Origin: Anaeromassilibacillus stercoravium
Lineage (GTDB): Bacteria; Bacillota; Clostridia; Oscillospirales; Acutalibacteraceae
Direction of reading: 5' to 3'
Assembly: GCA_019118845.1 (NCBI GenBank)
Contig: DWYE01000080.1
Span: 1-19,793 of the forward strand
Length of the DNA: 19,793 nucleotides
Shown here: one piece after another, positions 1 to 7,972 of the stretch
How the letters are laid out: every line of letters begins with the position of its first letter
Numbering within the stretch: the first letter of the stretch is position 1
Position numbers and translations under genes: made by a program
The notes under the pieces: model-generated
What the model was told of the DNA's origin: nothing
The model's input: only the letters and a program-made list of their open reading frames with translations
Databases searched by the model: none

Positions 1-207
1 GGTAGCGGTATTCATCCGGAAGATCTTCCCCATATTTTCAAACGGTTTTACCGCAGCCGGTTTTCAAAAGACAAACAAGGGATCGGGCTAGGGTTGCCAC
101 TGGCAAAAGCAATTATAGAGGAACATAAAGGGACTATCGAGGTGAATAGTGCGCTAAATATAGGGACAACCTTCACAATCAACTTTTTGAATCCTACAAA
201 ATTGTAG
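1..207 (+). CDS. Sensor histidine kinase, C-terminal fragment (cut by window start)
   Basis: Frame 1 is open from base 1 to a TAG at 205-207 and encodes 68 residues. It begins at the G1 box (GSGIHPEDLPHIF, followed by KRFYRSR of the F box), then shows the G2 box GIGLGLPLAKAIIEEHKGTIEV and ends FTINFLNP. These are the ATP lid and last part of a GHKL (HATPase_c) kinase domain, so this is the 3' end of a membrane sensor kinase whose N-terminus lies upstream. It is in the same direction as the ABC transporter operon starting 73 bases later. That fits the common Firmicutes arrangement in which a two-component system controls an adjacent peptide or antibiotic-resistance transporter. The kinase family is clear; the signal it senses cannot be told from this fragment. 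Confidence 0.9.
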   Translation, partial: GSGIHPEDLPHIFKRFYRSRFSKDKQGIGLGLPLAKAIIEEHKGTIEVNSALNIGTTFTINFLNPTKL

Positions 208-233
208 GATTCCTGTCATCATGCAGTAGGATT
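190..233 (+). promoter_or_regulatory. Candidate response-regulator operator: inverted and direct repeats
   Basis: AATCCTACAA (190-199) and TTGTAGGATT (202-211) form a perfect 10-bp inverted repeat across the histidine kinase stop codon. The half-site GTAGGATT (204-211) recurs at 226-233, exactly 22 bp (about two helical turns) downstream, inside the putative promoter spacer. Repeated half-sites in phase just ahead of an ABC operon that follows a sensor kinase are what a response-regulator binding region looks like. The repeats are seen directly; the regulator assignment is inference. The inverted repeat could also act as a weak 3' hairpin for the kinase transcript, but there is no U-run. Confidence 0.45.
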
Positions 234-241
234 GGTATACT
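213..241 (+). promoter_or_regulatory. Extended -10 promoter for the ABC transporter operon
   Basis: TATACT at 236-241 is preceded by TGG (233-235), giving an extended -10 (TGnTATACT). A fair -35, CTGTCA (213-218), lies 17 bp upstream. The expected start near 248 leaves about 33 nt of leader before the ATG at 281. The GTAGGATT repeat lies in the spacer, so a protein bound there would touch RNA polymerase. Confidence 0.55.
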
Positions 242-280
242 ACTCTTTCTATAACAAAACAGAAAGAGGTGTTACACGAT

Positions 281-964
281 ATGGACTTGTTAGAAGTAAA
301 AAATATCTCCAAGATATACGGGACAGGCGAAGCTACCGTTCATGCCCTGAAGCAGGCAACCTTTTCCGTTCCAAAAGGAGAATTCGTCGCAGTCGTTGGT
401 GAATCTGGTTCTGGTAAGAGTACGCTCTTAAATATGATCGGAGCACTAGATACCCCTACTTCAGGAAAAGTCATCATTGACGGCAAAGATATTTTCTCGA
501 TGAAAGAGCGTAATCTAACCGTTTTCCGCCGCCGGAATATCGGTTTTATTTTTCAGAATTTCAACCTGATCCCGGAGTTAACAGTGGAGCAGAACATCAT
601 CTTCCCGGTGCTGCTTGACTACCAGAAACCAAATAAAAAGTATCTGGAGGAATTGTTGACCGTGCTGGGCCTCCAGAAACGCCGCTGCCATCTGCCCAGC
701 CAGCTCTCTGGCGGCCAGCAACAGCGTGTAGCAATTGGACGTGCACTGATTGCCCGCCCAGCACTGGTCTTAGCCGACGAGCCAACCGGCAATCTGGACA
801 CGCAGAACACCAGCGAGGTAATTGCCTTGCTAAAAGAAGCTTCCCGGCTGTATGAACAGACCATTGTGATGATTACGCACAGCCAAAGCATCGCCCAAAC
901 CGCCGACCGCATCTTACAGGTATCCGACGGCGTGGTGACCGATTGGGGGAGGTGCCGGGAATGA
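281..964 (+). CDS. ABC transporter ATP-binding protein (MacB/LolD/BceA-like)
   Basis: This is a 227-residue ATPase subunit that would power the FtsX-type permease encoded next. It has Walker A GESGSGKST (40-48), a Q-loop Gln at 92 (FIFQNFNLIPELT), signature LSGGQQQR (142-149), Walker B LVLADE (162-167) followed by PTGNLD, and an H-loop His at 200 (MITHSQ). The FQ-FNLIPELTVEQNI and PTGNLDT stretches are typical of the MacB/LolD/BceA class that pairs with FtsX-domain permeases, often in antimicrobial-peptide sensing or resistance. I prefer ATG 281 to GTG 269 because AGAGG at 265-269 sits 11 nt before the ATG and would overlap the GTG. The stop overlaps the permease start by 4 nt (ATGA), implying translational coupling. 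The substrate is unknown. Confidence 0.93.
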   Translation: MDLLEVKNISKIYGTGEATVHALKQATFSVPKGEFVAVVGESGSGKSTLLNMIGALDTPTSGKVIIDGKDIFSMKERNLTVFRRRNIGFIFQNFNLIPELTVEQNIIFPVLLDYQKPNKKYLEELLTVLGLQKRRCHLPSQLSGGQQQRVAIGRALIARPALVLADEPTGNLDTQNTSEVIALLKEASRLYEQTIVMITHSQSIAQTADRILQVSDGVVTDWGRCRE

Positions 965-2775
965 GAAGTTATTTAAGCTTAATCCCCATCTCCGCAAAGG
1001 TCCACCGGCGGCAAAACCGAATGACGCTGCTATGCATCATCTTTGCCGTGTTTATGGTAACGGCTATCTTCAGCATGGCAGAAATGGGTGCTCAAATGGA
1101 ACAAACAAGGTTAGCAGAAAAACACGGCAGCTTTTCCCTTGCTGGCCTGATGGACAGCGCAATGGGGCAGACACTCCTCCTGACAGCAGTGGGAATGTTT
1201 CTACTCGTCCTAACCGCTGGGGTGCTCATGATCTCCAGCAGCATCAACACCAGCGTGGCACAGCGGACACAGTTCTTTGGCATGATGCGCTGCATCGGCA
1301 TGAGTAAGCAGCAGATTATCCGTTTTGTGCGCCTAGAAGCCCTGAACTGGTGCAAAACAGCGGTTCCCATTGGCCTTATTCTCGGTGTCGTCACTTCCTG
1401 GGCGATGTGTGCGGCCTTGCGTTTTGTGGTCGGGGAAGAATTCTCAAACATCCCGCTGTTTGGTATCAGCGGGATTGGCATTGGCAGCGGGATTTTGGTC
1501 GGCATAATTACGGTTCTGCTGGCGTCGAGAGCGCCGGCAAAACACGCCGCAATGGTGTCCCCTGTTGCGGCGGTCTCTGGGAATCCGGAAAAATCCAGCG
1601 CATCGCGCCATCCCGTCCATGCAAGGTTCCTCCGGATTGAAACGGCGCTGGGGATTCATCATGCGGTATCTGCAAAGAAAAATCTGATTTTGATGACAGG
1701 TTCTTTTGCACTGAGTATCATTCTATTTTTGAGCTTTTCCGTTTTGATTGATTTTGTCAACCACCTGATGCCGCAGTCAGCGGCAACCTCCGACATCGAT
1801 ATTTCAAGCACCGATGGGGCAAATTCCATCGATAACCGTTTGGCAATGGCACTCCGCAATATGGAAGGCGTTAAACAGGTCTACGGCCGCAGGAGCTGCT
1901 TTGCTGTTCCTGCCGGGCTGAATGGTGACACAACTTTGTCCGGCACGGTAGACCTAGTCTCCTTTGATAATTTCGACCTGGAGGCGCTCCAAAAAGATGG
2001 TGCCCTCCAATGGGGCAGCGATTTGTCAAAGATCTACGGCGACAGCAGGTATGCCCTTGCCACCTGGGATCAGAACAGCTCTTGGAAAATAGGAGATACC
2101 ATTTTCATAGGGAATGAGGAACTTACGATTGCTGGCCTGCTCAAATATGACCCGTTCAGCGGAGACGGACTCACCGGCGGAAAAATCACCCTGATCACCT
2201 CAGATGAGACGTTTGTCCGTTTGACAGGCGTTACAGACTATTCGCTCATTATGATCCAGACAACTCCCAATGTAACGGATGACGATGTAGCCGCTATCTG
2301 CAAGATTGTGGAAGAAAATGGTTATACCTTGAGCGATAAACGAGATCAACGCACTTCCGGCACATATTTTGCATTTGTAACTTGTGTTTATGCCTTTTTG
2401 GGAATTATCACGCTGGTTACCGTGCTGAACATTGTCAACAGCATCTCAATGAGCACATCTGCCCGGATCAGACCATATGGTGCTATGCGGGCGGTAGGCA
2501 TGGACGTCCGCCAACTCTCCAAAATGATTATGGCGGAGGCCTTCACCTATGCTTTTTGGGGATGTGTAATTGGCTGTTCGATTGGCCTGCCTTTCAGCAA
2601 AATGATGTATGATTTCCTTATCACTGGCCACTTCCCCTATGCGACCTGGAGCTTACCCATCGGGTCACTGGCCATCATTGTTCTGTTTGTCATTGCTGCG
2701 GCTGTACTTGCCGCTTATTCCCCTGCCAAACGGATGCGGACCATGTCGGTGACGGAAACCATCAACGAACTGTGA
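961..2775 (+). CDS. ABC transporter permease, FtsX/MacB type
   Basis: This 604-residue polytopic protein is the membrane partner of the ATPase before it. A first hydrophobic span lies near residues 20-40, followed by a cluster (LLLTAVGMFLLVLTAGVLM, IGLILGVVTSWAMC, GILVGIITVLLAS) and a fifth span (LILMTGSFALSIILFLSFSVL). About 200 residues of soluble, presumably extracellular, sequence follow, then three more spans at the C-terminus ending with AAYSPAKRMRTMSVTETINEL. Two FtsX-like blocks are visible: SSSINTSVAQRTQFFGMMRCIGMSKQQI and NSISMSTSARIRPYGAMRAVGMDVRQL. The start is the ATG at 961, which has GGGGGAGGTG just ahead and overlaps the ATPase stop; the TTG at 943 is rejected because it lies upstream of this site. 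The likely role is export or sensing of a peptide or lipid-targeting antibiotic under the neighbouring two-component system, by context only. Confidence 0.9.
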   Translation: MRSYLSLIPISAKVHRRQNRMTLLCIIFAVFMVTAIFSMAEMGAQMEQTRLAEKHGSFSLAGLMDSAMGQTLLLTAVGMFLLVLTAGVLMISSSINTSVAQRTQFFGMMRCIGMSKQQIIRFVRLEALNWCKTAVPIGLILGVVTSWAMCAALRFVVGEEFSNIPLFGISGIGIGSGILVGIITVLLASRAPAKHAAMVSPVAAVSGNPEKSSASRHPVHARFLRIETALGIHHAVSAKKNLILMTGSFALSIILFLSFSVLIDFVNHLMPQSAATSDIDISSTDGANSIDNRLAMALRNMEGVKQVYGRRSCFAVPAGLNGDTTLSGTVDLVSFDNFDLEALQKDGALQWGSDLSKIYGDSRYALATWDQNSSWKIGDTIFIGNEELTIAGLLKYDPFSGDGLTGGKITLITSDETFVRLTGVTDYSLIMIQTTPNVTDDDVAAICKIVEENGYTLSDKRDQRTSGTYFAFVTCVYAFLGIITLVTVLNIVNSISMSTSARIRPYGAMRAVGMDVRQLSKMIMAEAFTYAFWGCVIGCSIGLPFSKMMYDFLITGHFPYATWSLPIGSLAIIVLFVIAAAVLAAYSPAKRMRTMSVTETINEL

Positions 2776-3070
2776 TGACAATAGGTGACGATGCAACTAT
2801 GGGGAGAACGCTCTGCCATGGCCCAAACCGAAGATTCTCGTACGATCCCCCACTAGATAGCTATAAAACGTCACGTATTTGATGATGTTAACGGAAAACC
2901 CAAAACGCTATCGCGATCCTCAGGAAACATTCTTCTCCATAAAGAAGGATGCCGCATAGTAAAAAGAACCCTCCTATTGGAAGGTTCCATTTCGTTATGC
3001 TATTCATTTTCGAATACGATTTTGAGTAGGCGCTTCCCAATGCTTGGAAAGATGGAAAGGAAGTACTAAA
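2776..3070. other. Gap between the ABC operon and the 173-aa membrane protein
   Basis: I see no convincing gene in this 295-base stretch. It holds one weak hairpin (listed separately) and no clear -35/-10 pair for the following gene; a TACGAT-like -10 near 3014 is the best candidate and is poor. Confidence 0.5.
2966..2987 (+). terminator. Weak hairpin, possible terminator of the ABC operon
   Basis: GAACC (2966-2970) pairs with GGTTC (2983-2987) and TCC with GGA inside, with one C/A mismatch and a TATT loop. The following sequence (CATTTCGTTATGC) is only moderately T-rich. It lies about 190 nt after the permease stop, so termination here is uncertain. Confidence 0.35.
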
Positions 3071-3592
3071 ATGTCAAGAATAAAATCTATCCGTTATATC
3101 CTCAGCATTTTGTTGCTATTCGTGGCGGCGGTCTCCGTCTATTTTAGCTTATACACCCTTTCCACGATCCGCCCCGTCTCCGATTATAAAGATATGGGGG
3201 TCTATACTTTTATCCCCAATGAAGTCTATCCCAAGCAGGTCCGGAATACCGCTACTGGACGGGCTAGGCGTATGCATCCTACCAAGACGGTCTACGTGGT
3301 CTGCTATCAGGCCACAGGCAGCCCTGAATATAAGTACAGATATGAAGCCGGCTCCATCGAAAGTGCCGCGCAAAGGCTCCTGGTTGATGGAAAACCAATC
3401 CGCCGGCGCGTCCTCACCATTCCGCAAAAGGATACTTACATCACCATCGACGCAGCTGAAACGATAGAATCTTATTCCACAAAGCAAAAAACCACTTGCT
3501 TTATCGTGGCCGGAGCCGCCTCGTCCTATCTTCTGGTCTGGATCCTCGCAAGTATTGTGATCCACAGAAAAAAGACGCGAACCACTGGATAA
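3071..3592 (+). CDS. Two-span membrane protein of unknown function
   Basis: This 173-residue protein has a basic N-terminus (MSRIKSIR), a membrane span near residues 8-30 (ILSILLLFVAAVSVYFSLYTL), about 100 residues of soluble sequence with many beta-prone stretches (KTVYVVCYQATGS, YKYRYEAGS, RRRVLTIPQKDTYITI), then a second span near 142-165 (CFIVAGAASSYLLVWILASIVI) and a basic tail RKKTRTTG. The layout suggests both ends in the cytoplasm and the middle domain outside. It is reminiscent of DUF3592-type proteins, but I cannot confirm that. The start is ATG 3071, with GGAAAGGAAG a few bases upstream; an in-frame TTG at 3044 would place this site inside the gene. It stands alone, in the same direction as the ABC operon. 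No function is claimed. Confidence 0.75.
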   Translation: MSRIKSIRYILSILLLFVAAVSVYFSLYTLSTIRPVSDYKDMGVYTFIPNEVYPKQVRNTATGRARRMHPTKTVYVVCYQATGSPEYKYRYEAGSIESAAQRLLVDGKPIRRRVLTIPQKDTYITIDAAETIESYSTKQKTTCFIVAGAASSYLLVWILASIVIHRKKTRTTG

Positions 3593-3865
3593 AAAATTCC
3601 TAGAAGCATGCAATATAAACTTATGCAACGGAACGGGAACGCAAAATCGATATATTCGAGAGGAAGCAGAAACTCTTTATACCCATCCGGCAAAACCTGC
3701 CGCCTTTCTGCAAAAAGCATAGGGATATTTTTAGCAGTTGCAAATCTCTTGGGAAGGTATCCCTGTGCCTGGTAGGGAAACCTCCATTCTTAAAACGGAT
3801 GCATAAGGTTTGAACGGATCATCAAATTTTACAATTGATGGGACCGCACACTCCATGTCTCATTT
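3593..3865. other. Convergent intergenic region, no gene seen
   Basis: This lies between the 173-aa gene (plus) and the polymerase-like gene (minus), so terminators are expected. I see only AGGGATA (3721-3727) pairing with TATCCCT (3758-3764) across a long loop, and a short CATCAA/TTGATG hairpin just beyond the minus-strand stop. Neither has a clear U-run. Confidence 0.4.
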
Positions 3866-5092
3866 TCATCGACGCAGGTACGACGCAACACGTGCATATG
3901 CCCCTGCTGGCTCACCGGACAGATGGAGTAACCTTGGTAGACGAAGCTTGCTCTCTACATAGTCGGCACAGATGCCTGTGCTGGAAAACAAAATCAGGAA
4001 CAACATCCCTGTTTGAATCCAATAAACCGTTACATCCGTTACCCCATGCACTACAACAGCGGTAAAAGCAGCTGCCAGAAGGATGTTCATATCTGTGCAG
4101 ATGTGGTTGCGGAAACGCAACCACAACACCTTGCACTGTATAAAAAGATAGATTCCTATCCCACCCGCGCCGAGCAAGCCGTAGTTTAGCAGGGCATCCA
4201 ACAACAAGTTGTGGCAATGATATGTTTGATACCCGTCAAATACACGATATATCAATTGATAAGAGGTCGGTCCCATACCAAACAACAAGTGCGACTGAAT
4301 CCCTTGGATTGCCACGGACCAGATGGACAGGCGCTGTCCAAATGTGCTATCGATCGCTTCCACTCTTGGAAAAAGGATGGGGAATAATAGGCTGAATATA
4401 GCCGCTAAGCCAGCAAACGTCAAAAAGGCAGCCATCCATTTGTAATACTTCTTCAAATAGAACAACACCAAAACCGCACACAGCAGTCCCATACACGCCG
4501 ACATGCTGGCGCAAAGATAAAGCCCTATTAAGTTGATGGCAATCACAACCCCATAAAAAATGCGCTCTTTTGAATTGGTAAAGATGCGATAGAGTGCGAT
4601 TATCACGAGAAATTCGATCATCATGCCATAGTAATTGGCATTGGAAAACATAGAGACAGGCCGGTAATCCGGAGAGACGGCAAAAGAAGCTGCCTTTTGC
4701 ACAAATGCAATTGCAGCACAAAATACGCTGGCCACACAGGCTGCATCCATCATCCGGTTAAAAAGAGCCCCCGTCATGACACTCCGCAAATAGAAGGCAC
4801 AGACAACTGCAGCCAGAACCAACATGCTATAAAGCATCCCCATATAATTGTTGTAAATGGCCGAAACAAAAAAAGGGGCAATCAGTACCCCCATCAGCAG
4901 CTTACCATAAGGGGATTCCAAAGCCCTTGTACGCATCCGGTAGTTTACCATCGTCATAACAGCGACAGCGCCTACCGTAACAACGGACACATAAAAAGGA
5001 AAAAAGAGAGAGAGAACCAAGGCCATAGGCGCAATGGTATCGACCTCTAATTGTTTGGCCCAACGCAGAAAACGAAACAAAACAGATTCCAT
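3866..5092 (-). CDS. O-antigen ligase/polymerase-type membrane protein (Wzy_C family)
   Basis: This 408-residue protein has about ten hydrophobic segments. It carries the Wzy_C/WaaL landmarks: FSNANYYGMMIEF (149-161, matching the family FxNxN motif), RLSIWSVAIQGIQSHLLFGMGPTSYQ (254-279, with R254, W258, G272 and G274), and YHCHNLLLDALLNYGLLG (291-308) with the H-x-H-N and G-xx-G residues. Members join or polymerise undecaprenyl-linked glycans at the outer face of the membrane, or attach sugars to proteins or wall polymers. There are no glycosyltransferase neighbours, so the acceptor is unknown. The only possible relative nearby is the sugar transferase at 10262. ATG 5092 is the only in-frame start, but the best Shine-Dalgarno (AAAGGGGG, 5113-5120) is about 20 nt away, so translation may be weak or the site may belong to an upstream mini-ORF. 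Confidence 0.85.
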   Translation of the reverse strand: MESVLFRFLRWAKQLEVDTIAPMALVLSLFFPFYVSVVTVGAVAVMTMVNYRMRTRALESPYGKLLMGVLIAPFFVSAIYNNYMGMLYSMLVLAAVVCAFYLRSVMTGALFNRMMDAACVASVFCAAIAFVQKAASFAVSPDYRPVSMFSNANYYGMMIEFLVIIALYRIFTNSKERIFYGVVIAINLIGLYLCASMSACMGLLCAVLVLFYLKKYYKWMAAFLTFAGLAAIFSLLFPILFPRVEAIDSTFGQRLSIWSVAIQGIQSHLLFGMGPTSYQLIYRVFDGYQTYHCHNLLLDALLNYGLLGAGGIGIYLFIQCKVLWLRFRNHICTDMNILLAAAFTAVVVHGVTDVTVYWIQTGMLFLILFSSTGICADYVESKLRLPRLLHLSGEPAGAYARVASYLRR

Positions 5093-5183
5093 TGTCTTGG
5101 TGATAGGCCATTCCCCCTTTCTTTAGAAGTAAAGTCCATTCCTATCCTCATATGTCCCCGGCGGCGAAATAAAAAGATGTGTA

Positions 5184-5211
5184 TTGACAGGCATCCATTG
5201 GCATGTATAGA
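5184..5211 (+). promoter_or_regulatory. Possible distal promoter for the P-type ATPase
   Basis: TTGACA (5184-5189) is a perfect -35, followed after 16 bp by TATAGA (5206-5211). It faces the ATPase gene 300 bases away and lies inside the leader of the divergent gene. The boxes are good, but the distance makes the assignment uncertain. Confidence 0.35.
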
Positions 5212-5230
5212 CCTTTTAATACGATACTCT

Positions 5231-5258
5231 ATTATAGCAGTTTTTTTATTTTGAGCAA
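5231..5258 (-). promoter_or_regulatory. Promoter for the polymerase-like gene
   Basis: Read on the minus strand there is TTGCTC (5258-5253), a 16-bp spacer and a perfect TATAAT (5236-5231) preceded by TGC, giving an extended -10. Transcription would start near 5224 and leave a leader of about 130 nt before ATG 5092. Confidence 0.6.
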
Positions 5259-5523
5259 GAGAAATATTCGATTGAATCAAATCATAGTTTCCGGCGTTTT
5301 TTGGCTATTGCGCCGAATTTATGAACACTTTTTTAACGTTTCTTACAATTCCACCCGTAACTAGCATTTTTTTACGTTCCATAGTATAATCAAGAGGGAA
5401 TTTGTCCTCTTTTTTCCAAGCATATGGCCCGGCACTTTTTTCCGCTGTACAAGATGTATAAGAGGACGCACGCCCGCCAAAATTTTTATCAGACGTTCCA
5501 AGGGAATGGGCAAAGGAGATTGT
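5259..5523 (+). other. Long AT-rich leader/promoter region before the P-type ATPase
   Basis: There is no gene here. A perfect -10 TATAAT lies at 5385-5390 but has a poor -35. It is followed at once by a hairpin, AAGAGG (5392-5397) with CCTCTT (5406-5411), then more T residues to 5415. For any transcript from further upstream this hairpin would look like a small intrinsic terminator or attenuator. No known metal riboswitch consensus (such as yybP-ykoY) was recognised. Confidence 0.35.
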
Positions 5524-7917
5524 ATGAAGAAACAGGTTGAACCATCTACGAACGCCGTAGAATCCCGTCAGGACTATTGTGAACGCTTTGAACCGAACTA
5601 TACACAGGGGCTTAATGCACAGCAGGTCCAAATGCGCCAGCAACAGGGCCTTTCGAACGACTCCGGGGAAATCAAAACCAAAACGGTCGGCCAGATTATC
5701 CGTGGAAATCTAATAACGCCTTTCAATATTTTAAATGTCATTTTGGCCAGCATGGTATTCCTAGTCGGTTCCTACAAAAACCTCCTGTTTATGGGCGTTG
5801 TGATTTGCAATACCCTCATCGGGACCTTACAGGAAATCCGCGCGAAAAAGACCATCGACAAGCTCTCCCTGATTGCTGCTCCGAAAGCGCGCGTCGTCCG
5901 TGGCGGCGAAGAGCAGAGCCTACCGGTGGAGGAACTGGTTCTGGATGACATCCTGCGCCTATCCACTGGGAATCAAATCTGCGCAGACTGCATCGTACAA
6001 TATGGGGCATGCGAGGTAAATGAATCCCTTCTGACCGGCGAAAGCGACCCCGTTGTGAAACAGCCGGGTGACCTTCTCTTTTCCGGTAGTTTTGTTGTCA
6101 GCGGCGACTGCTATGCGCGTGTTGAGCATGTAGGGACGGAAAACTACGCTGCCCAAATCACCAACCGTGCGAAGTATCTCAAAAAGCCCAACTCTGAGAT
6201 CATGACCAGCATCAACAAAATCATTAAAGTGCTCGGTCTTTCTATCATACCCGTTGGAATCGCACTGTTTTATAAGCAATTTGTCATCTCGGCACAGCCC
6301 TTCTCGCAAGCTGTGGTCAGCACTGTGGCCGCATTGATTGGTATGATCCCTGAAGGCTTGGTGCTGCTCACCAGCGTGGTGTTGGCGGTCAGTGTGATCC
6401 GGCTCTCCCGTTACAACGCCCTTGTGCAGGATCTATATTCTATTGAAACATTGGCCCGTGTGGATGTCCTTTGCTTGGATAAAACAGGAACGATCACGGA
6501 AGGAACCATGCAAGTAGATGGCATCGAACCGCTCTGTCCCATCGCGCAGACACAAGTGGAGGATGCGATTGCAGCGGTAACGAATGCATTGAATGACGAA
6601 AATCCTACTTCCCTAGCCATGAAACAAATGGGGTTTGCCGTTCCGGATTGGCAGTGTACTGGTACGGTTCCGTTCTCCTCTGCGCGCAAATGGAGTGGTG
6701 CAAGCTTCCAAAATGTGGGAACCTTTCTGATTGGGGCTGCGGAATTCGTTCTGGGTGAACGTTTCGAGCCTTTGCGGGAAAAGGTGGAGGCCTACGCCGT
6801 ACAGGGGCAGCGCGTGCTGCTTCTGGCTTATTCCCAGAATTCCTTCCGTGAGCAGGAGCTCCCAAAGGAAATTGCCCCCATCGCCCTTCTGCTTTTGAGC
6901 GATAAGATCCGTGACAACGCCCGTGAAACACTGGAGTACTTTGCAGATCAGGGCGTGGATATCAAAGTGATCTCAGGCGATAATGCTGTGACCGTAGCCA
7001 ATATCGCCAAGCGCGCAGGGCTGGAAAAGGCCGATCGTTTTGTGGACGCCACAACCCTAAAATCCTACGACGATATCCGGCAAGCCGCAGAAGAATACAC
7101 CGTGTTCGGTCGCGTCACGCCGCAGCAAAAGCTCGATCTGGTCAAGGCGCTCAAGGAACAAAAACATACAGTTGCCATGACAGGCGATGGCGTAAACGAT
7201 GTGCTGGCTCTAAAAGAGAGCGATTGCAGTATAGCAATGGCCTCCGGAAGCGATGCTGCCCGCACGGTCTCGCAGCTTGTGCTCTTGGACTCCAACTTCG
7301 CCAGCATGCCGCGCATCGTGCAGGAGGGCCGGCGTTCTATTAATAACCTCCAGCGCTCTTCCTCCCTGTTCCTGGTAAAATCCATTTTTTCCGCCATCAT
7401 TGCCGTTTGCTTCATCTTCCTGCAATGTGACTATCCGTTCCAACCGATCCAGTTCACCCTTATTAATACCTTTACCATCGGTATTCCATCCTTCATTTTG
7501 GCCTTGGAGCCCAATAAAGATCGTATTCGCGGAAGCTTCTTGGTCAATATTATCCGCAAATCTCTCCCAGGCGCGTTTACAATGGTTGCGAATGTCCTAT
7601 TGTTGGTGGCGATCTCTCTGTTCCTCCATCTGCCCAATGAACAAATCTCAACCTTGGCGGTTATCCTGACTGGCTTCACGGGTCTTCTGACCTTGTTAAA
7701 GGTCTGTATGCCATTCAATCTACTGCGTACTGCCCTATATACGCTCATGGTGGTCGGGTTTGTTATGGCCATGCTGTTCTTCCAATCGCTATTCTCCCTT
7801 GTGGACCTCACCATTCCTATGATCGTAGTCCTAGTTCCGCTGCTACTCTTTGCAATCTGCATGATGAGCGCTGTGCTACATGTGATCGAACGCATCATCA
7901 TGCGCAATGCAGAGTAA
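5524..7917 (+). CDS. CtpE-like cation-transporting P-type ATPase (probably calcium)
   Basis: This 797-residue E1-E2 ATPase would move cations across the membrane using ATP. It shows the actuator motif TGES (171-174), the M4 ion-binding motif PEGL (276-279), the phosphorylation site DKTGT with the aspartate at 319 (CLDKTGTITEG), and the hinge motif GDGVND (554-559) preceded by MT. PEGL is the calcium/sodium-type (P2) signature, not the CPC of heavy-metal pumps, and no N-terminal metal-binding domain is present. The N-terminal layout (TVGQIIRGNLITPFNILN, NTLIGTLQEIRAKKTIDKL) and the length match CtpE of mycobacteria and related Firmicutes proteins, for which calcium transport is reported. The last 200 residues are hydrophobic, consistent with M5-M10. 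The start is ATG 5524, with AAAGGAG 7 nt ahead; the ATG at 5506 has no site. It is flanked by a strong terminator. Confidence 0.9.
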   Translation: MKKQVEPSTNAVESRQDYCERFEPNYTQGLNAQQVQMRQQQGLSNDSGEIKTKTVGQIIRGNLITPFNILNVILASMVFLVGSYKNLLFMGVVICNTLIGTLQEIRAKKTIDKLSLIAAPKARVVRGGEEQSLPVEELVLDDILRLSTGNQICADCIVQYGACEVNESLLTGESDPVVKQPGDLLFSGSFVVSGDCYARVEHVGTENYAAQITNRAKYLKKPNSEIMTSINKIIKVLGLSIIPVGIALFYKQFVISAQPFSQAVVSTVAALIGMIPEGLVLLTSVVLAVSVIRLSRYNALVQDLYSIETLARVDVLCLDKTGTITEGTMQVDGIEPLCPIAQTQVEDAIAAVTNALNDENPTSLAMKQMGFAVPDWQCTGTVPFSSARKWSGASFQNVGTFLIGAAEFVLGERFEPLREKVEAYAVQGQRVLLLAYSQNSFREQELPKEIAPIALLLLSDKIRDNARETLEYFADQGVDIKVISGDNAVTVANIAKRAGLEKADRFVDATTLKSYDDIRQAAEEYTVFGRVTPQQKLDLVKALKEQKHTVAMTGDGVNDVLALKESDCSIAMASGSDAARTVSQLVLLDSNFASMPRIVQEGRRSINNLQRSSSLFLVKSIFSAIIAVCFIFLQCDYPFQPIQFTLINTFTIGIPSFILALEPNKDRIRGSFLVNIIRKSLPGAFTMVANVLLLVAISLFLHLPNEQISTLAVILTGFTGLLTLLKVCMPFNLLRTALYTLMVVGFVMAMLFFQSLFSLVDLTIPMIVVLVPLLLFAICMMSAVLHVIERIIMRNAE

Positions 7918-7972
7918 TAGGGGATGCAACGCTAAAATTTCCAGAGCTTTAAATCCCCCTGTTGCAGCTGGC

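Noticed and set aside
4902..5111. 69-aa frame starting at ATG 5111 with the good binding site
   Set aside because: It is out of frame with the polymerase-like protein, Cys-rich and without family features; the binding-site spacing is recorded as a finding instead.
5184..5523. yybP-ykoY or other known metal riboswitch before the P-type ATPase
   Set aside because: I looked for the conserved core segments of the known class and did not find them.
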